64,000 nucleotides of DNA from Streptococcus gallolyticus subsp. gallolyticus DSM 16831 (GCF_002000985.1 NZ_CP018822.1:1134001-1198000); one strand, 5' to 3'; counted from the first letter of the stretch, positions 1-8,926 are shown. Program-made: numbers and translations. The notes: generated from the letters alone by a model not told the origin.

Positions 1-576
1 ATACTGGGCTTTGTCATTTTTTGTGGTTACCAAACGTATGTGGTTCACAAAAACGTGCAAAATGTTTTACAGTATAAAGATATGGTCAAGGAGATTTTAG
101 ACGACAACGATACCACCGCCAATGTTGATTTGGTCTTGGCAATGATTTACACGGAGACCAAAGGTGATGACGGTGACGTTATGCAATCAAGCGAAAGTTC
201 AGACGGTGTTGCTAATTCCATTACGGATAGCCAGACCAGTATTCGTCAAGGCGTGACGGTACTTTCAGAAAATCTTACCTTGGCAGATGAAGCAGGAGTA
301 GATGTTTGGACAGCTGTGCAAGCTTACAATTTCGGAACTGCTTATATTGATTACGTGGCAAAAAATGGTGGCGAAAATACGATTGCTTTGGCAACGGCTT
401 ATTCTCGTGATGTTGTCGCTCCAAGTCTTGGAAATACAACGGGAGAAACTTATTTTTACTATCATCCCCTTGCCCTTATCTCAGGCGGAAAATTATATAA
501 AAATGGTGGGAATATTTACTATTCTCGCGAAGTTCACTTTAATCTGTATTTGATTGAATTGATGAGTTTATTTTAA
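1..576 (+). CDS. PvaA-like lysozyme-fold protein, 5' end missing
   Basis: The reading frame is open from the first base, so the gene begins upstream of the window; a GTG at 40 is only an internal codon. The visible start (GFVIFCGYQTYVV) looks like the end of a membrane anchor or signal segment. The rest is a lysozyme-like fold of the streptococcal PvaA (pneumococcal vaccine antigen A) type. Supporting motifs are an early MIYTETKG with the candidate catalytic Glu, and VQAYNFG in mid-domain. Members are predicted surface muramidases. The gene ends 39 bases before the likely start of the following ABC exporter. The family assignment rests on motif memory, and the exact substrate is not shown by the sequence. 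Confidence 0.72.
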   Translation: MLGFVIFCGYQTYVVHKNVQNVLQYKDMVKEILDDNDTTANVDLVLAMIYTETKGDDGDVMQSSESSDGVANSITDSQTSIRQGVTVLSENLTLADEAGVDVWTAVQAYNFGTAYIDYVAKNGGENTIALATAYSRDVVAPSLGNTTGETYFYYHPLALISGGKLYKNGGNIYYSREVHFNLYLIELMSLF

Positions 577-615
577 AATGACATGAGAGCCAATGCTCTA
601 TTAGAAAAGAGAAGA

Positions 616-2340
616 ATGAAAGAATTAGGTCATTATTTTAAAGGGTACCTCAAGGAGACAATCTTGGGTCCCCTTTTCAAATTGTTTGAAGCATCTTTCG
701 AGCTTCTAGTTCCGATTATTATTGCTAGAATTGTTGATACCATTATCCCTCATCATGATAAAAATCACCTTTATATGATGATAGGGCTGTTATTTTTACT
801 GGCAATTGTTGGGGTGCTTGTGGCTATTACGGCACAATATTTTTCTTCCAAGGCTGCCGTTGGTTACACACGTCAGTTGACAAAGGATTTATTTAAAAAA
901 ATCATGGGCTTGAGTAAAGAGGACCGTGACCAGCTGACAACATCTAGTTTAGTAACACGTTTGACAAGCGATACTTACCAAATTCAAACGGGTATCAACC
1001 AATTTTTACGTCTGTTTTTACGAGCACCGATTATTGTTTTTGGTGCGATTATTATGGCATTTACCATTAGTCCTAAAATGACGATTGACTTCTTGTTAAT
1101 GGTGGTGATTTTGTTTGCGATTGTCTTTACCATGTCGCACTTGCTCAATCCGATTTACGCAAAGATTCGTCAGGCTACCGATAGAATTGTCAATATGACA
1201 CGCCAGCAATTAGAAGGTGTGCGTGTGATTCGTGCATTTGGTCAGGTTGTAGCAGAAGAACAAGAATTTGCGGCAGCCAACCAAGATTATACTGACTTGC
1301 AAATTAAAGCTGGTCACCTATCAAGTCTCGTAACGCCGTTGACTTATCTGGTGGTTAATGGCACATTGATTTTGGTGATTTGGCAAGGAAATCTTGAAAT
1401 CGGTCGTGGGCTTTTGTCACAAGGAATGTTGATTGCTTTGGTGAATTACCTCTTGCAAATTTTGACGGAATTGCTCAAGATGACCATGCTTGTCACATCA
1501 TTGAACCAATCTTTTATCAGCGCTAAACGTATCACAGAAGTATTTGAAAAGGATTCTGAAGATTTGGCAACTGAGCTGGTACAAAGTGAGTCAGCATTTG
1601 CTTTGGCGGTCAAAGACATGACGTTCACCTATCCAACCGCTGCCGAGCCGTCGCTGTCACATATTGATTTTAGTGTGAACGCTGGTGACTTTTTAGGTGT
1701 GATTGGTGGAACAGGCTCTGGGAAATCAACTTTAGTCGAACTTCTCACTCATCTCTACACACCGCAAGAGGGAAGCTTAGCTATTTTTCAAAATCAGCAC
1801 TCTCCTAAAACACTTGGGGAATGGCGTTCTTGGGTCAATGTGGTGCCACAAAAGGCAGAGTTATTTCAAGGAACAATTCGTTCAAATTTGACCTTGGGAA
1901 TTCGTGATGAAGTGAGTGATAATGAGCTCTGGAGAGCTTTGGATATTGCTCAAGCTAGTGATTTTGTGTCAGAAAAAGAGGGACAATTGGATGCCAAGGT
2001 TGAGGCATTTGGGCGTAATTTCTCTGGCGGACAACGTCAACGTTTGACAATTGCGCGTGCGCTTGTTAGAAAAGCGCCGTTCTTAATCTTAGACGATTCG
2101 ACATCAGCGCTTGATTATTTAACAGAAGCGAAGTTGCTATCAGCCATTCATGAGGAATTAAAAGAAGTGACTCTTGTCTTGATTTCACAACGCACTAATA
2201 GCTTGAAAGTAGCTGATAAGATTTTGCTGCTAGATAAAGGACATCAACTTGGTTTTGCCAGCCATGATGAGTTACTCAAGCAAAATGATGTTTACCGCGC
2301 TATTCATTACTCACAACACCAAGAAGAAAAGGAGGCGTAA
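616..2340 (+). CDS. Heterodimeric ABC exporter, subunit with degenerate ATP site
   Basis: Fused ABC transporter half-subunit of 574 aa: six-helix membrane domain (about residues 1-310) followed by a nucleotide-binding domain. Walker A is GGTGSGKST (about 363), the signature is FSGGQRQR (about 468), and Walker B reads LILDDSTSALD, with Asp in place of the catalytic Glu. The switch position reads SQR where His is normal (about 523). These two losses are typical of the non-catalytic partner in heterodimeric exporters such as LmrCD, BmrCD and PatAB. ATG 616 is preferred because AGAAAAGAGAAG precedes it; an in-frame ATG at 583 has no ribosome site. The next gene starts one base after its stop, so the two form an operon. 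Multidrug or peptide export is inferred from the family. Confidence 0.88.
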   Translation: MKELGHYFKGYLKETILGPLFKLFEASFELLVPIIIARIVDTIIPHHDKNHLYMMIGLLFLLAIVGVLVAITAQYFSSKAAVGYTRQLTKDLFKKIMGLSKEDRDQLTTSSLVTRLTSDTYQIQTGINQFLRLFLRAPIIVFGAIIMAFTISPKMTIDFLLMVVILFAIVFTMSHLLNPIYAKIRQATDRIVNMTRQQLEGVRVIRAFGQVVAEEQEFAAANQDYTDLQIKAGHLSSLVTPLTYLVVNGTLILVIWQGNLEIGRGLLSQGMLIALVNYLLQILTELLKMTMLVTSLNQSFISAKRITEVFEKDSEDLATELVQSESAFALAVKDMTFTYPTAAEPSLSHIDFSVNAGDFLGVIGGTGSGKSTLVELLTHLYTPQEGSLAIFQNQHSPKTLGEWRSWVNVVPQKAELFQGTIRSNLTLGIRDEVSDNELWRALDIAQASDFVSEKEGQLDAKVEAFGRNFSGGQRQRLTIARALVRKAPFLILDDSTSALDYLTEAKLLSAIHEELKEVTLVLISQRTNSLKVADKILLLDKGHQLGFASHDELLKQNDVYRAIHYSQHQEEKEA

Positions 2341-2341
2341 G

Positions 2342-4078
2342 ATGAAGGCAAAAAATCAAAATCATACTAGCCGCCGTTTGTTCAAAGATCTTTTATCACA
2401 AAAAGGACTTGTTCTTGGTGCCACACTTGGAACGATTGCGCAAGTCGCTCTGACCGTTTATTTGCCTATTTTGATTGGGAATGCGGTGGACGTTGTTTTA
2501 TCTCCGAAATCAATTAGTTTAATTGTGCCAATTGTAGCGAAAATGATTGTTGTTGTCGCTTTGAATACCTTGATGCAATGGGTGAATCCATTGATTTATA
2601 ACCGTCTAACGTTTGGTTATATTTACACATTGCGTCAAAAAGTCATGGAAAAATTAAACCAGATGCCGATTTCTTATCTTGACAAGAAAAGTTCAGGTGA
2701 TTTGGTTAGTCGTGTGACAACTGATGCCGAACAATTGAGCAATGGTCTGTTAATGGTGTTCAATCAATTTTTCATTGGTATTCTAACGATTATCATTACC
2801 ATTGTGACAATGGCTGATATTGATTTGTTAATGCTTGGTTTGGTGCTAATTTTAACACCATTATCACTTTTCTTAGCACGTTTTATCGCTCAAAAGAGTT
2901 ATCATCTTTATCAAAATCAAACAAAATCACGCGGGCAACAAACGCAGTATATTGAAGAAATGATTCGTCAAGAAAGTTTACTCCACACCTTCAATGCGCA
3001 AGATATGGCTATTGACACTTTCACGACGATTAATGATACTTATGCTGATTACTCACAAGGAGCTATTTTCTATTCTTCAACGGTTAATCCGTCAACGCGT
3101 TTCATTAATAGCTTGATTTATGCTCTTTTGGCAGGAGTAGGGGCACTTCGGATTATGTCAGGTGCTTCTACAGTTGGGCAATTGACAACTTTCTTGAATT
3201 ATGTCAATCAATACACCAAGCCATTTAATGATATTTCATCCGTTTTGTCAGAATTGCAGAGCGCCATTGCCTGTGCAGAACGTCTCTACGCTATTTTAGA
3301 CGAAGAAAATGAGCCTCTTCCAGTAAAAGCTCATCTTAATGCAGATAGTATCCAAGGACAAATTGAATTCAAAGATGTGTCGTTTGGCTATACTAGCCAA
3401 AATACCTTGATTAACCACCTTAATTTATCAATCCCAGCGGCTTCAAAAGTGGCTATCGTTGGACCAACGGGTGCAGGAAAATCAACTTTAATCAATCTTT
3501 TAATGCGTTTTTATGAAGTCAATAGCGGAGCTATTTATTTGGATGGCGTTTCTATGGCAGATTATTCTGTGTCAGAATTGCGCCAACAAATCGGTATGGT
3601 ATTGCAAGAAACGTGGCTGAAAGTTGGAACGATTCACGATAATATTGCATATGGAAATCCTGATGCTACACGAGAAGAAGTCGTTGCTGCCGCAAAAGCA
3701 GCCAATGCTGATTTCTTTATTCGTCAGTTACCAAATGGTTACGATACTTATCTGGCTGATGCAGGAGCATCATTGTCGCAAGGACAACGTCAGCTGTTAA
3801 CGATTGCTCGAATTTTTGTCAAACTACCAAAAATCTTAATTCTCGATGAAGCAACCTCATCTATCGATACTCGGACAGAAGTATTGATCCAAGAAGCTTT
3901 TGAAAAATTAATGCAAGGAAGGACAAGTTTTATCATTGCACACCGCTTGTCAACCATTCAATCAGCTGATTTTATTTTAGTCATGGTAGATGGTGACATT
4001 ATTGAACATGGTACGCATGACGATTTAATGGCAAAACAAGGCGTTTATTACCAAATGCAAACAGCCCAAGCAGGGTAG
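2342..4078 (+). CDS. Heterodimeric ABC exporter, catalytic subunit
   Basis: Fused membrane plus ATPase half-transporter of 578 aa. Its ATP site residues are consensus: Walker A GPTGAGKST (about 374), Walker B ILILDEATSS with the catalytic Glu (about 500) and switch His in AHRLST (about 532). The signature reads LSQGQ rather than LSGGQ. Together with the upstream subunit this makes one canonical and one degenerate site. The ribosome site GGAGG lies inside the end of the upstream gene (2331-2335), so translation is probably coupled. Membrane exporter, likely for drugs or peptides; the substrate cannot be read from sequence. Confidence 0.9.
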   Translation: MKAKNQNHTSRRLFKDLLSQKGLVLGATLGTIAQVALTVYLPILIGNAVDVVLSPKSISLIVPIVAKMIVVVALNTLMQWVNPLIYNRLTFGYIYTLRQKVMEKLNQMPISYLDKKSSGDLVSRVTTDAEQLSNGLLMVFNQFFIGILTIIITIVTMADIDLLMLGLVLILTPLSLFLARFIAQKSYHLYQNQTKSRGQQTQYIEEMIRQESLLHTFNAQDMAIDTFTTINDTYADYSQGAIFYSSTVNPSTRFINSLIYALLAGVGALRIMSGASTVGQLTTFLNYVNQYTKPFNDISSVLSELQSAIACAERLYAILDEENEPLPVKAHLNADSIQGQIEFKDVSFGYTSQNTLINHLNLSIPAASKVAIVGPTGAGKSTLINLLMRFYEVNSGAIYLDGVSMADYSVSELRQQIGMVLQETWLKVGTIHDNIAYGNPDATREEVVAAAKAANADFFIRQLPNGYDTYLADAGASLSQGQRQLLTIARIFVKLPKILILDEATSSIDTRTEVLIQEAFEKLMQGRTSFIIAHRLSTIQSADFILVMVDGDIIEHGTHDDLMAKQGVYYQMQTAQAG

Positions 4079-4173
4079 AAAAGATGTGAAAGTTGCCATC
4101 GTCATTTACGTAAATATAATTATGTAAATAGATGTAAGAATTTTTCGATTCTCAGTTTAAATTAGAAAAGAAA

Positions 4174-4210
4174 TTCCCTTAGAAATCGCTATTCTAAGGG
4201 AGTTTTTTTG
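4174..4210. terminator. Intrinsic terminator between convergent genes
   Basis: A nine-base stem (4175-4183 with 4193-4201, core CCCTTAGA/TCTAAGGG) is followed by a T run. It separates the ABC operon from the convergent amylase gene and ends transcription from the left. Confidence 0.85.
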
Positions 4211-4216
4211 TATTCA

Positions 4217-5671
4217 TTAGTGATTTGGCACCCATGCGCTGACAGATTTTTCATTAACAGGAAAAACGCCATAACCTTGCACATCAATGGTGACCTCGGT
4301 CTGATTATTTTCTAAGGCGTCTGTAAAAATGTGTTTGGCCCATTTCTCGCCAACAAATAAGCGTTTTGAAGCAGCGTTAGCATTACTGATGAGTATAGCT
4401 AGTGCTGTGGGGTGTTCATCATCCCCAAGACAAGTCCACGCAATGCAATTTGGGTCATCAAAGTAATCTTCTTCCTGTCCATAGACAGCTGTTTGACGAA
4501 GTTGCAACAATTGGTCAATCTCTTTTTTGAAATTTTCTTGTGCAAATTCGCCAGAAATACCGTAGTAATCACCATAGAAAATGCAAGGCAATCCAGTCTG
4601 ACGAAGTAGAATCAAAGCGTAAGCAGCAGGCTTAAACCATTCTGCAATGGTTGATTCCAAAGCTTGCCCACGTTGTGTGTCATGGTTATCGACAAAAGTA
4701 ACGGCAGAATCTGGGTGATTCTTGACCAAGGTTTGGTCAAAAATTGTCCGCAAATCATAAGTTTCCATTTCTTGGCTAGCTTCAAAGAGATTTTGATGAA
4801 GGCGGACATCTACCAAATCAAAACGATAATCGGTATTTTCCAAGTAATCGTTGTTAGACTGTTCATCACCATTCCAAAATTCACCAAAGACGTAGAAATC
4901 GTCGCCGTATTTTAATTTCATATCACGGATAAAATTGCCCATGAAGAAAGAATCAATGTGTTTGATAGCGTCTAATCGAAAACCAGCGATACCAGTTGTT
5001 TGAACAAACCAATCTGCCCAATCGTAAATGTTTTTAATGACTTCAGGGTGTTTGAAATCCAAATCAGCATACATCAGATAGTCATAATTCCCATTTTCAC
5101 CGTCAACTAAATCTTGATTTGCCCAACCTTTATTGTCGCCTTGAATTTGAAAAATTCCAGTTTTTCCAGTTTTGACATCATAATCTGTTCCTGTAAAATG
5201 ATACCAGTGCCACTCAAAATCATTATAGGTTTTATGCCGACCTGCAAAGGTAAAATTTGTCCAACCTTCGATTTCAAAAGGCTCACTAAGAACCTCTGTG
5301 CGGTCCTCTGGCGATACTTCGACAACAGTAAAGGTTTCGGTGTGGTCAGCTGCTGCCTTGTGATTCAAAATCACATCCGCTAAGGGCTCAATACCATTTT
5401 CTTTTAAGCTAGCAATGGCAGCAAGATAATCGGCTTTAGTTCCATATTTGGTTCGAATCGTTCCTTTTTGGTCAAATTCTCCGAGGTCGAAAAGGTCATA
5501 AACACCATAGCCAACATCGCCAGCGTGTGTAGCCTTAAAAGCAGGAGGTAACCAGATTTTAGAAATGCCTTTTTGAGCTAGTTCGGGAGCATTAGCTGCT
5601 AATCGTTGCCAATGTTTCCCGTCATTTGGTAAATACCATTCAAAATATTGCATCAAAGTTTCGTTTGTCAT
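4217..5671 (-). CDS. amyA: Intracellular alpha-amylase (GH13)
   Basis: Protein of 484 aa starting MTNETLMQYFEWYLPND, the usual start of cytoplasmic bacterial alpha-amylases, with no signal peptide. GH13 catalytic motifs are visible in order: GFRLDAIKH with the nucleophile Asp (near 232), GEFWNGD with the acid/base Glu (near 262) and FVDNHDTQ with the third carboxylate (near 329). It hydrolyses internal alpha-1,4 bonds of imported maltodextrin or stored glycogen. Start 5671 is chosen over 5707 because AGGAG (CTCCT at 5679-5683 on the + strand) sits 7 bases before it. A LacI-family palindrome at 5728-5743 overlaps the likely -35 region, so sugar-dependent repression (MalR or CcpA) is expected. 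Confidence 0.93.
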   Translation of the reverse strand: MTNETLMQYFEWYLPNDGKHWQRLAANAPELAQKGISKIWLPPAFKATHAGDVGYGVYDLFDLGEFDQKGTIRTKYGTKADYLAAIASLKENGIEPLADVILNHKAAADHTETFTVVEVSPEDRTEVLSEPFEIEGWTNFTFAGRHKTYNDFEWHWYHFTGTDYDVKTGKTGIFQIQGDNKGWANQDLVDGENGNYDYLMYADLDFKHPEVIKNIYDWADWFVQTTGIAGFRLDAIKHIDSFFMGNFIRDMKLKYGDDFYVFGEFWNGDEQSNNDYLENTDYRFDLVDVRLHQNLFEASQEMETYDLRTIFDQTLVKNHPDSAVTFVDNHDTQRGQALESTIAEWFKPAAYALILLRQTGLPCIFYGDYYGISGEFAQENFKKEIDQLLQLRQTAVYGQEEDYFDDPNCIAWTCLGDDEHPTALAILISNANAASKRLFVGEKWAKHIFTDALENNQTEVTIDVQGYGVFPVNEKSVSAWVPNH

Positions 5672-5705
5672 AATAAAGCTCCTAGGAGAAAGACTTTTTT
5701 CTTTC

Positions 5706-5743
5706 ATTTTACCAAAAAGATAAAATAACGCAAGCGTTTGCGT
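5706..5743 (-). promoter_or_regulatory. amyA promoter with LacI-family (MalR/CcpA-like) operator
   Basis: The near-perfect palindrome ACGCAAGCGTTTGCGT (5728-5743) has the CG-centred form of LacI-family operators and resembles streptococcal MalR sites. On the minus strand a TGG-TAAAAT extended -10 lies at 5706-5714, and the palindrome covers the matching -35 position. A bound repressor would therefore block the amylase promoter. Choosing between MalR and CcpA is inference. Confidence 0.6.
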
Positions 5744-5784
5744 AATAAAAAATATCTCTACCTATCAAAACAAGCAAAGAATTC

Positions 5785-5793
5785 TGGTATAAT
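5785..5793 (+). promoter_or_regulatory. Extended -10 promoter of methyltransferase gene
   Basis: TGGTATAAT is a consensus extended -10 element about 34 bases ahead of the gene starting at 5827. No good -35 is visible, which is acceptable for an extended -10. Confidence 0.55.
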
Positions 5794-5826
5794 ATTTTCT
5801 AAAATGATGTAAAGAGGAGTTTAGGA

Positions 5827-6450
5827 ATGATGAAAAATCCATGGGAAACAATTAAGCTAGATGATTATGAAAATCACATGAAGCTGGCTTCTGTCAGTCA
5901 ATTACAAGCAATGAATCAGATGATGAAAGGGCAACTTGATTATCCTGTATCTAGTGTGATGATTCTTGGAGTTGCTGGTGGAAATGGACTTGAACATATT
6001 CAAAAAACAAGGTTCAAGAAAGTCTATGGCATTGACGTTAATCAGCATTATTTGGACCAAACAGCGGAACGATATGTTGATTTGGCAGACATTTTGGATT
6101 GCAGACGTGTTGATTTAACAGCTGACCTGGCAAATCTTCCTCGATCGGAATTAGTAATTGCTAATTTATTGATTGAATATATTGGTTATTCATCTTTTCA
6201 AAAGATAATCCAAAAAGTTGCTCCAAAATACGTGTCTTGTATTATTCAGCAGAATCCTCAAAAGGATGTTTGGGTGTCTGATTCACCTTACTTGCATTCA
6301 TTTGATTGTCTAGACAGCGTTCATCATCAGATTGAAACCAGCAAATTAACGGAAATAATGTCCAATATTGGTTACATAAAGATAAAAACATCACGTTATC
6401 GATTACCAGATAAAAAAGTCTTGATTCAATTAGACTTTGAGAGAAACTAA
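5827..6450 (+). CDS. Class I SAM-dependent methyltransferase-like protein
   Basis: Protein of 207 aa with a Rossmann methyltransferase core: motif I VMILGVAGGNGLEHI (about 45-60) binds SAM, and VYGIDVNQ (about 71) carries the acidic residue for the ribose. LVIANLLIEYIGY is the likely motif IV region. The substrate is unknown and nothing in the sequence identifies it. AGAGGAG precedes the start (two adjacent ATGs, 5827 and 5830). It stands alone, divergent from amyA and convergent with the TVP38-like gene. Confidence 0.7.
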   Translation: MMKNPWETIKLDDYENHMKLASVSQLQAMNQMMKGQLDYPVSSVMILGVAGGNGLEHIQKTRFKKVYGIDVNQHYLDQTAERYVDLADILDCRRVDLTADLANLPRSELVIANLLIEYIGYSSFQKIIQKVAPKYVSCIIQQNPQKDVWVSDSPYLHSFDCLDSVHHQIETSKLTEIMSNIGYIKIKTSRYRLPDKKVLIQLDFERN

Positions 6451-6480
6451 AAAATCTGAGAAACAGATCTCAAATTTTTT
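6451..6480. terminator. Weak bidirectional terminator
   Basis: AAAAT.TGAG (6451-6460) pairs with CTCA.ATTTT (6469-6478) with one internal mismatch, giving A and T runs on both sides between convergent genes. It is AT-rich and probably weak. Confidence 0.45.
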
Positions 6481-6484
6481 GAGT

Positions 6485-7099
6485 CTAAAGAAAATGTAGT
6501 GCCCATTCACCACCGTAAATGAGAATTAACACGTGTCCGATAATGGAAATTGGTTTACAGAGGATAATGATTTTTGAAAAAGTTTTGAAGGACATATTGC
6601 TAAGCGCGGCTAACATCACAAGTAAATCAGCAGGTGCAAAGGGTGATATCATACATAAAATAAAAATGATAGTAAAGGATTTATGGGTGGCAACAAGTTT
6701 TTCATATTTTTTGAAGGTTTCCTCTTTGACAAAAAGCAGGCAAAATCGTTTCCCATACCAACGTGTCAGTAAAAATAAAATAGTAGAACCAAGGATAATA
6801 CCAATGCAACTCGTTAAAATGCCAACAACTGGATGAAAAGTCATGACAGCTAAAACCATAGTCAAGCTAATAGGGACGATTGGCACAACAACCTGCATCA
6901 TTTGTAAAAGAGTGAAGAAAAGTGCCCCTAAAAATTTATCTTGCCCCACAAGCGTTTGTAATTTGGCTTGATTAGTTAGATAGCCATGCTGATAAAGCCA
7001 AATCATAAAGAGACAAGAAGCGATAAAAACAACAGCTGAAATGATATGAATCAAACGCTGCACAAGTTTGTAATTGTTAAACAGAAATCTCATCTCCAA
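6485..7099 (-). CDS. TVP38/TMEM64 (VTT-domain) membrane protein
   Basis: A 204-aa integral membrane protein with about five or six hydrophobic segments. It has the VTT/SNARE-associated layout: re-entrant-like VVPIVPISLTMVLAV, then a glycine-rich SCIGIILGSTILFLL, a charged loop (WYGKRF), and CMISPFAPADLLVMLAAL. Relatives (TVP38/DedA superfamily) are implicated in lipid scrambling or transport in membranes; the substrate here is not known. The start may be ATG 7099 or 7093. It is monocistronic and convergent with the preceding methyltransferase. Confidence 0.8.
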   Translation of the reverse strand: MEMRFLFNNYKLVQRLIHIISAVVFIASCLFMIWLYQHGYLTNQAKLQTLVGQDKFLGALFFTLLQMMQVVVPIVPISLTMVLAVMTFHPVVGILTSCIGIILGSTILFLLTRWYGKRFCLLFVKEETFKKYEKLVATHKSFTIIFILCMISPFAPADLLVMLAALSNMSFKTFSKIIILCKPISIIGHVLILIYGGEWALHFL

Positions 7100-7223
7100 T
7101 CTTACTTAATGATATTTATTGTAAAACTTTTTACTAACATCAGTCAACTTTTTAAAATTCATTTATCACTTTTAAAAAAATAGGTCTTAAGACGGATGTA
7201 TCCTATCCTAGAAAGTCATATAA

Positions 7224-7291
7224 TATAATCATCCTAAAAACTTTTCATATAACTCCTAAGCAAGTGGTTTTCCAGCCGCTTGCTTTTTTTT
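7224..7291 (+). ncRNA. Candidate small RNA with anti-SD/anti-AUG segment and terminator (csRNA-like)
   Basis: Two overlapping TATAAT boxes (7219-7229) precede a short unit. It contains CATATAACTCCT (7246-7257), the exact complement of a ribosome site, spacer and start codon (AGGAG-TTAT-ATG). A nine-base hairpin (7259-7267 with 7276-7284, one GU pair) and an eight-T run follow directly. This is the layout of the CiaR-controlled csRNAs of streptococci, whose unpaired segments pair with SD and AUG. A CTTAAG half-site (7186-7191) lies upstream, but the full TTTAAG-N5-TTTAAG CiaR repeat is not present. Transcript start is estimated near 7236. Confidence 0.5.
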
Positions 7292-7574
7292 ATCCTTCCC
7301 TTTGTAAGGACAAAGTATATCTCCTTTGGTAAGCCTCATGCCCTTGCTAAATCCAGTGATAGATGGTTGAAATGGGATCATTGCCCCTTGTGTCTCACCA
7401 TCATTTTAGGAGAGTGTTTCTATTTAATGTATTAAACAAAATCTTTTCCTTAATTTTATTAGTTAGGAAGGGTTATTTAACCAAGCACTTACGGTTGCTT
7501 TCATATGGATAATTGCATTTTAAAATTTTTGTTGATTTTTAAACAAAAAAAACAAAAAAATAAACAAGAAAGGG
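7292..7574. other. Intergenic stretch without recognised gene
   Basis: No credible ORF or known RNA was recognised. The last 60 bases before the lac promoter are very A-rich, which may act as an UP-like element. Confidence 0.4.
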
Positions 7575-7603
7575 TTTACAAACAAAAAAGGTTGTGCTAT
7601 AAT
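7575..7603 (+). promoter_or_regulatory. Promoter of the lac operon
   Basis: TTTACA (7575-7580), a 17-base spacer and a perfect TATAAT (7598-7603) form a strong sigma-A promoter. Transcription should start near 7610 and run through the leader hairpin into the antiterminator gene. Confidence 0.85.
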
Positions 7604-7621
7604 AAACCCATAATTAAATAA

Positions 7622-7634
7622 AGTAAGCGTTACT
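7622..7634 (+). promoter_or_regulatory. cre-like palindrome in lac leader
   Basis: AGTAAGCGTTACT is a palindrome with the AAGCG-T core of CcpA-binding cre sites, about two mismatches from consensus. It lies just downstream of the predicted start, where CcpA would act as a roadblock. This fits glucose repression of a lactose PTS, but is inferred. Confidence 0.4.
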
Positions 7635-7644
7635 AAGCGAGATT

Positions 7645-7723
7645 AGGCGTGATCATAAATGAATTTGGAAAGACAATCATTGGATTTGTATTCCTTAATT
7701 TGTATTATGATTACGCCTTTTTG
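7645..7723 (+). terminator. Leader terminator hairpin with RAT-like apex, upstream of antiterminator gene
   Basis: AGGCGTGATCATAA (7645-7658) pairs with TTATGATTACGCCT (7705-7718) and is followed by TTTTT, so it should stop transcription in the leader. Inside it, 7667-7694 forms an asymmetric hairpin (GGAA/TTCC, then ACAA/TTGT, then TC/GA with bulges) similar in size and shape to the ribonucleic antiterminator targets of the BglG/LicT family. A RAT normally overlaps the 5' terminator arm rather than the loop, so the exact target is uncertain. Confidence 0.6.
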
Positions 7724-7745
7724 CTTTAACTAATCAGGAGGGATT

Positions 7746-8579
7746 ATGTACCAAATAATATCTTCTATGAATAACAATGTTACTCTAGCACAAGATGTGA
7801 ATGGAGAAGAAGTTGTTTTGATTGGAAGTGGTATTGGATTTAACAAGAATAAAGGTGATACCATCAATGAAGAAAAGATTGAAAAAATTTTTCATCTTCG
7901 GACAGAGGAATCAAAAGAGAACTTTATTTCTTTATTAAAAAATATACCACTAGACTTCATCACGGTTACCTATGATGTTGTAGATTATCTGTCCAAGAAA
8001 TATCACTATCCTGTACAGGAGTATATTTATGTGACATTGACAGATCATATTTATTGCTCATATCAAGCCCTTGTGGCTGGAAAGTATAAGCCCAGTAGTC
8101 TTCCAGATGTTTCTTCAAAATATCCTATTCCCTATCAAATAGGGCAAGAAGCACTTGATATTTATCGTAAGAACCTACTAGAGTCGCTTCCTAATGAAGA
8201 AGTTAGCAGGATTGCTTATCACTTTATGAATGCTGAAGGAGTGATGATATTACAAAAAGAGAAGAATTTAGAAGTAAGGAAAAATATTTTACATTTAATT
8301 GATGGTGTTCTGGAAAAGAACAATATCAAACGGACAAGTGAAAACAGTAATTTTTATGATCGTTTTATGATTCATTTGAATTATTTTTTAGATTCTTTAG
8401 ATCGAAGTGAAAACGAAAATAAATCATTGATGGAGATAGAGAAGCAAGTAAGATTAACTTACCCTTTAGCCTATCGAATTGGTAGTGATATTTATGATAT
8501 TGTCACCCGAGAAGTAGGGGTAGAAAGTTATAAGTGTGAGAAAGTGTTTTTAGTTTTACACATACAACGACTATTATAA
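7746..8579 (+). CDS. lacT: BglG/LicT-family PRD transcription antiterminator of the lac operon
   Basis: A 277-aa protein with an N-terminal CAT RNA-binding domain (about 1-58, including [26 protein letters not shown]) followed by two PTS regulation domains (about 65-170 and 175-277). PRD proteins are phosphorylated on His by HPr and by their cognate EII, and bind a leader hairpin to prevent termination. A terminator hairpin lies directly upstream, and the PTS IIA and IICB genes follow with short spacing. This supports a LacT role controlling its own operon. A ribosome site (CAGGAGG) precedes ATG 7746. Confidence 0.88.
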   Translation: MYQIISSMNNNVTLAQDVNGEEVVLIGSGIGFNKNKGDTINEEKIEKIFHLRTEESKENFISLLKNIPLDFITVTYDVVDYLSKKYHYPVQEYIYVTLTDHIYCSYQALVAGKYKPSSLPDVSSKYPIPYQIGQEALDIYRKNLLESLPNEEVSRIAYHFMNAEGVMILQKEKNLEVRKNILHLIDGVLEKNNIKRTSENSNFYDRFMIHLNYFLDSLDRSENENKSLMEIEKQVRLTYPLAYRIGSDIYDIVTREVGVESYKCEKVFLVLHIQRLL

Positions 8580-8602
8580 TAATGATTAAGGAGAATTTTA
8601 TC

Positions 8603-8926
8603 ATGAATAGAGAAGAAGTAACATTACTTGGTTTTGAAATTGTAGCCTATGCTGGTGATGCCAGGACAAAGTTGTTAGAAGCTTTGAAGGCAGCAGAGAG
8701 GGGAGAATTTGATAGGGCAGACGGGTTCGTAAAAGAAGCAGAGAATTGTATTATTGAGGCGCATAAATCACAAACAAATTTATTGACTAAAGAAGCATCA
8801 GGTGAAGATATTGCTTATAGTGTAACAATGATGCACGGGCAGGATCACTTGATGACAACCTTGTTACTAAAAGACTTAATGCAATATCTTATTGAGTTAT
8901 ATAAAAGAGGAGTAAAATATGAATAA
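8603..8926 (+). CDS. lacF: Lactose-type PTS enzyme IIA
   Basis: A 107-aa helical IIA of the lactose/cellobiose family. [10 protein letters not shown] places the phosphorylated His at residue 78, the standard LacF position. It transfers phosphate from HPr to the IIB domain of the next gene. AAGGAG at 8587-8592 selects ATG 8603; an in-frame ATG at 8582 has no site. The stop overlaps the start of lacE by eight bases, so translation is coupled. Confidence 0.92.
   Translation: MNREEVTLLGFEIVAYAGDARTKLLEALKAAERGEFDRADGFVKEAENCIIEAHKSQTNLLTKEASGEDIAYSVTMMHGQDHLMTTLLLKDLMQYLIELYKRGVKYE

Noticed and set aside
583..615. ATG 583 as start of the first ABC exporter subunit
   Set aside because: No ribosome site precedes it; ATG 616 has an upstream purine-rich site and gives the usual N-terminus.
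4101..4140. ATTTAC/GTAAAT inverted repeat after the ABC operon as an operator
   Set aside because: It lies downstream of the operon and upstream of nothing on the + strand; AT-rich chance repeat is likely.
7171..7206. CiaR binding repeat (TTTAAG-N5-TTTAAG) upstream of the candidate small RNA
   Set aside because: Only one CTTAAG half-site and a TTTAAA with the wrong spacing are present, so a CiaR site was not annotated.
7292..7440. Possible second RNA or gene remnant with GATGGT/ACCATC pairing
   Set aside because: Stem too short for its loop, no promoter or terminator, and no recognisable coding potential.
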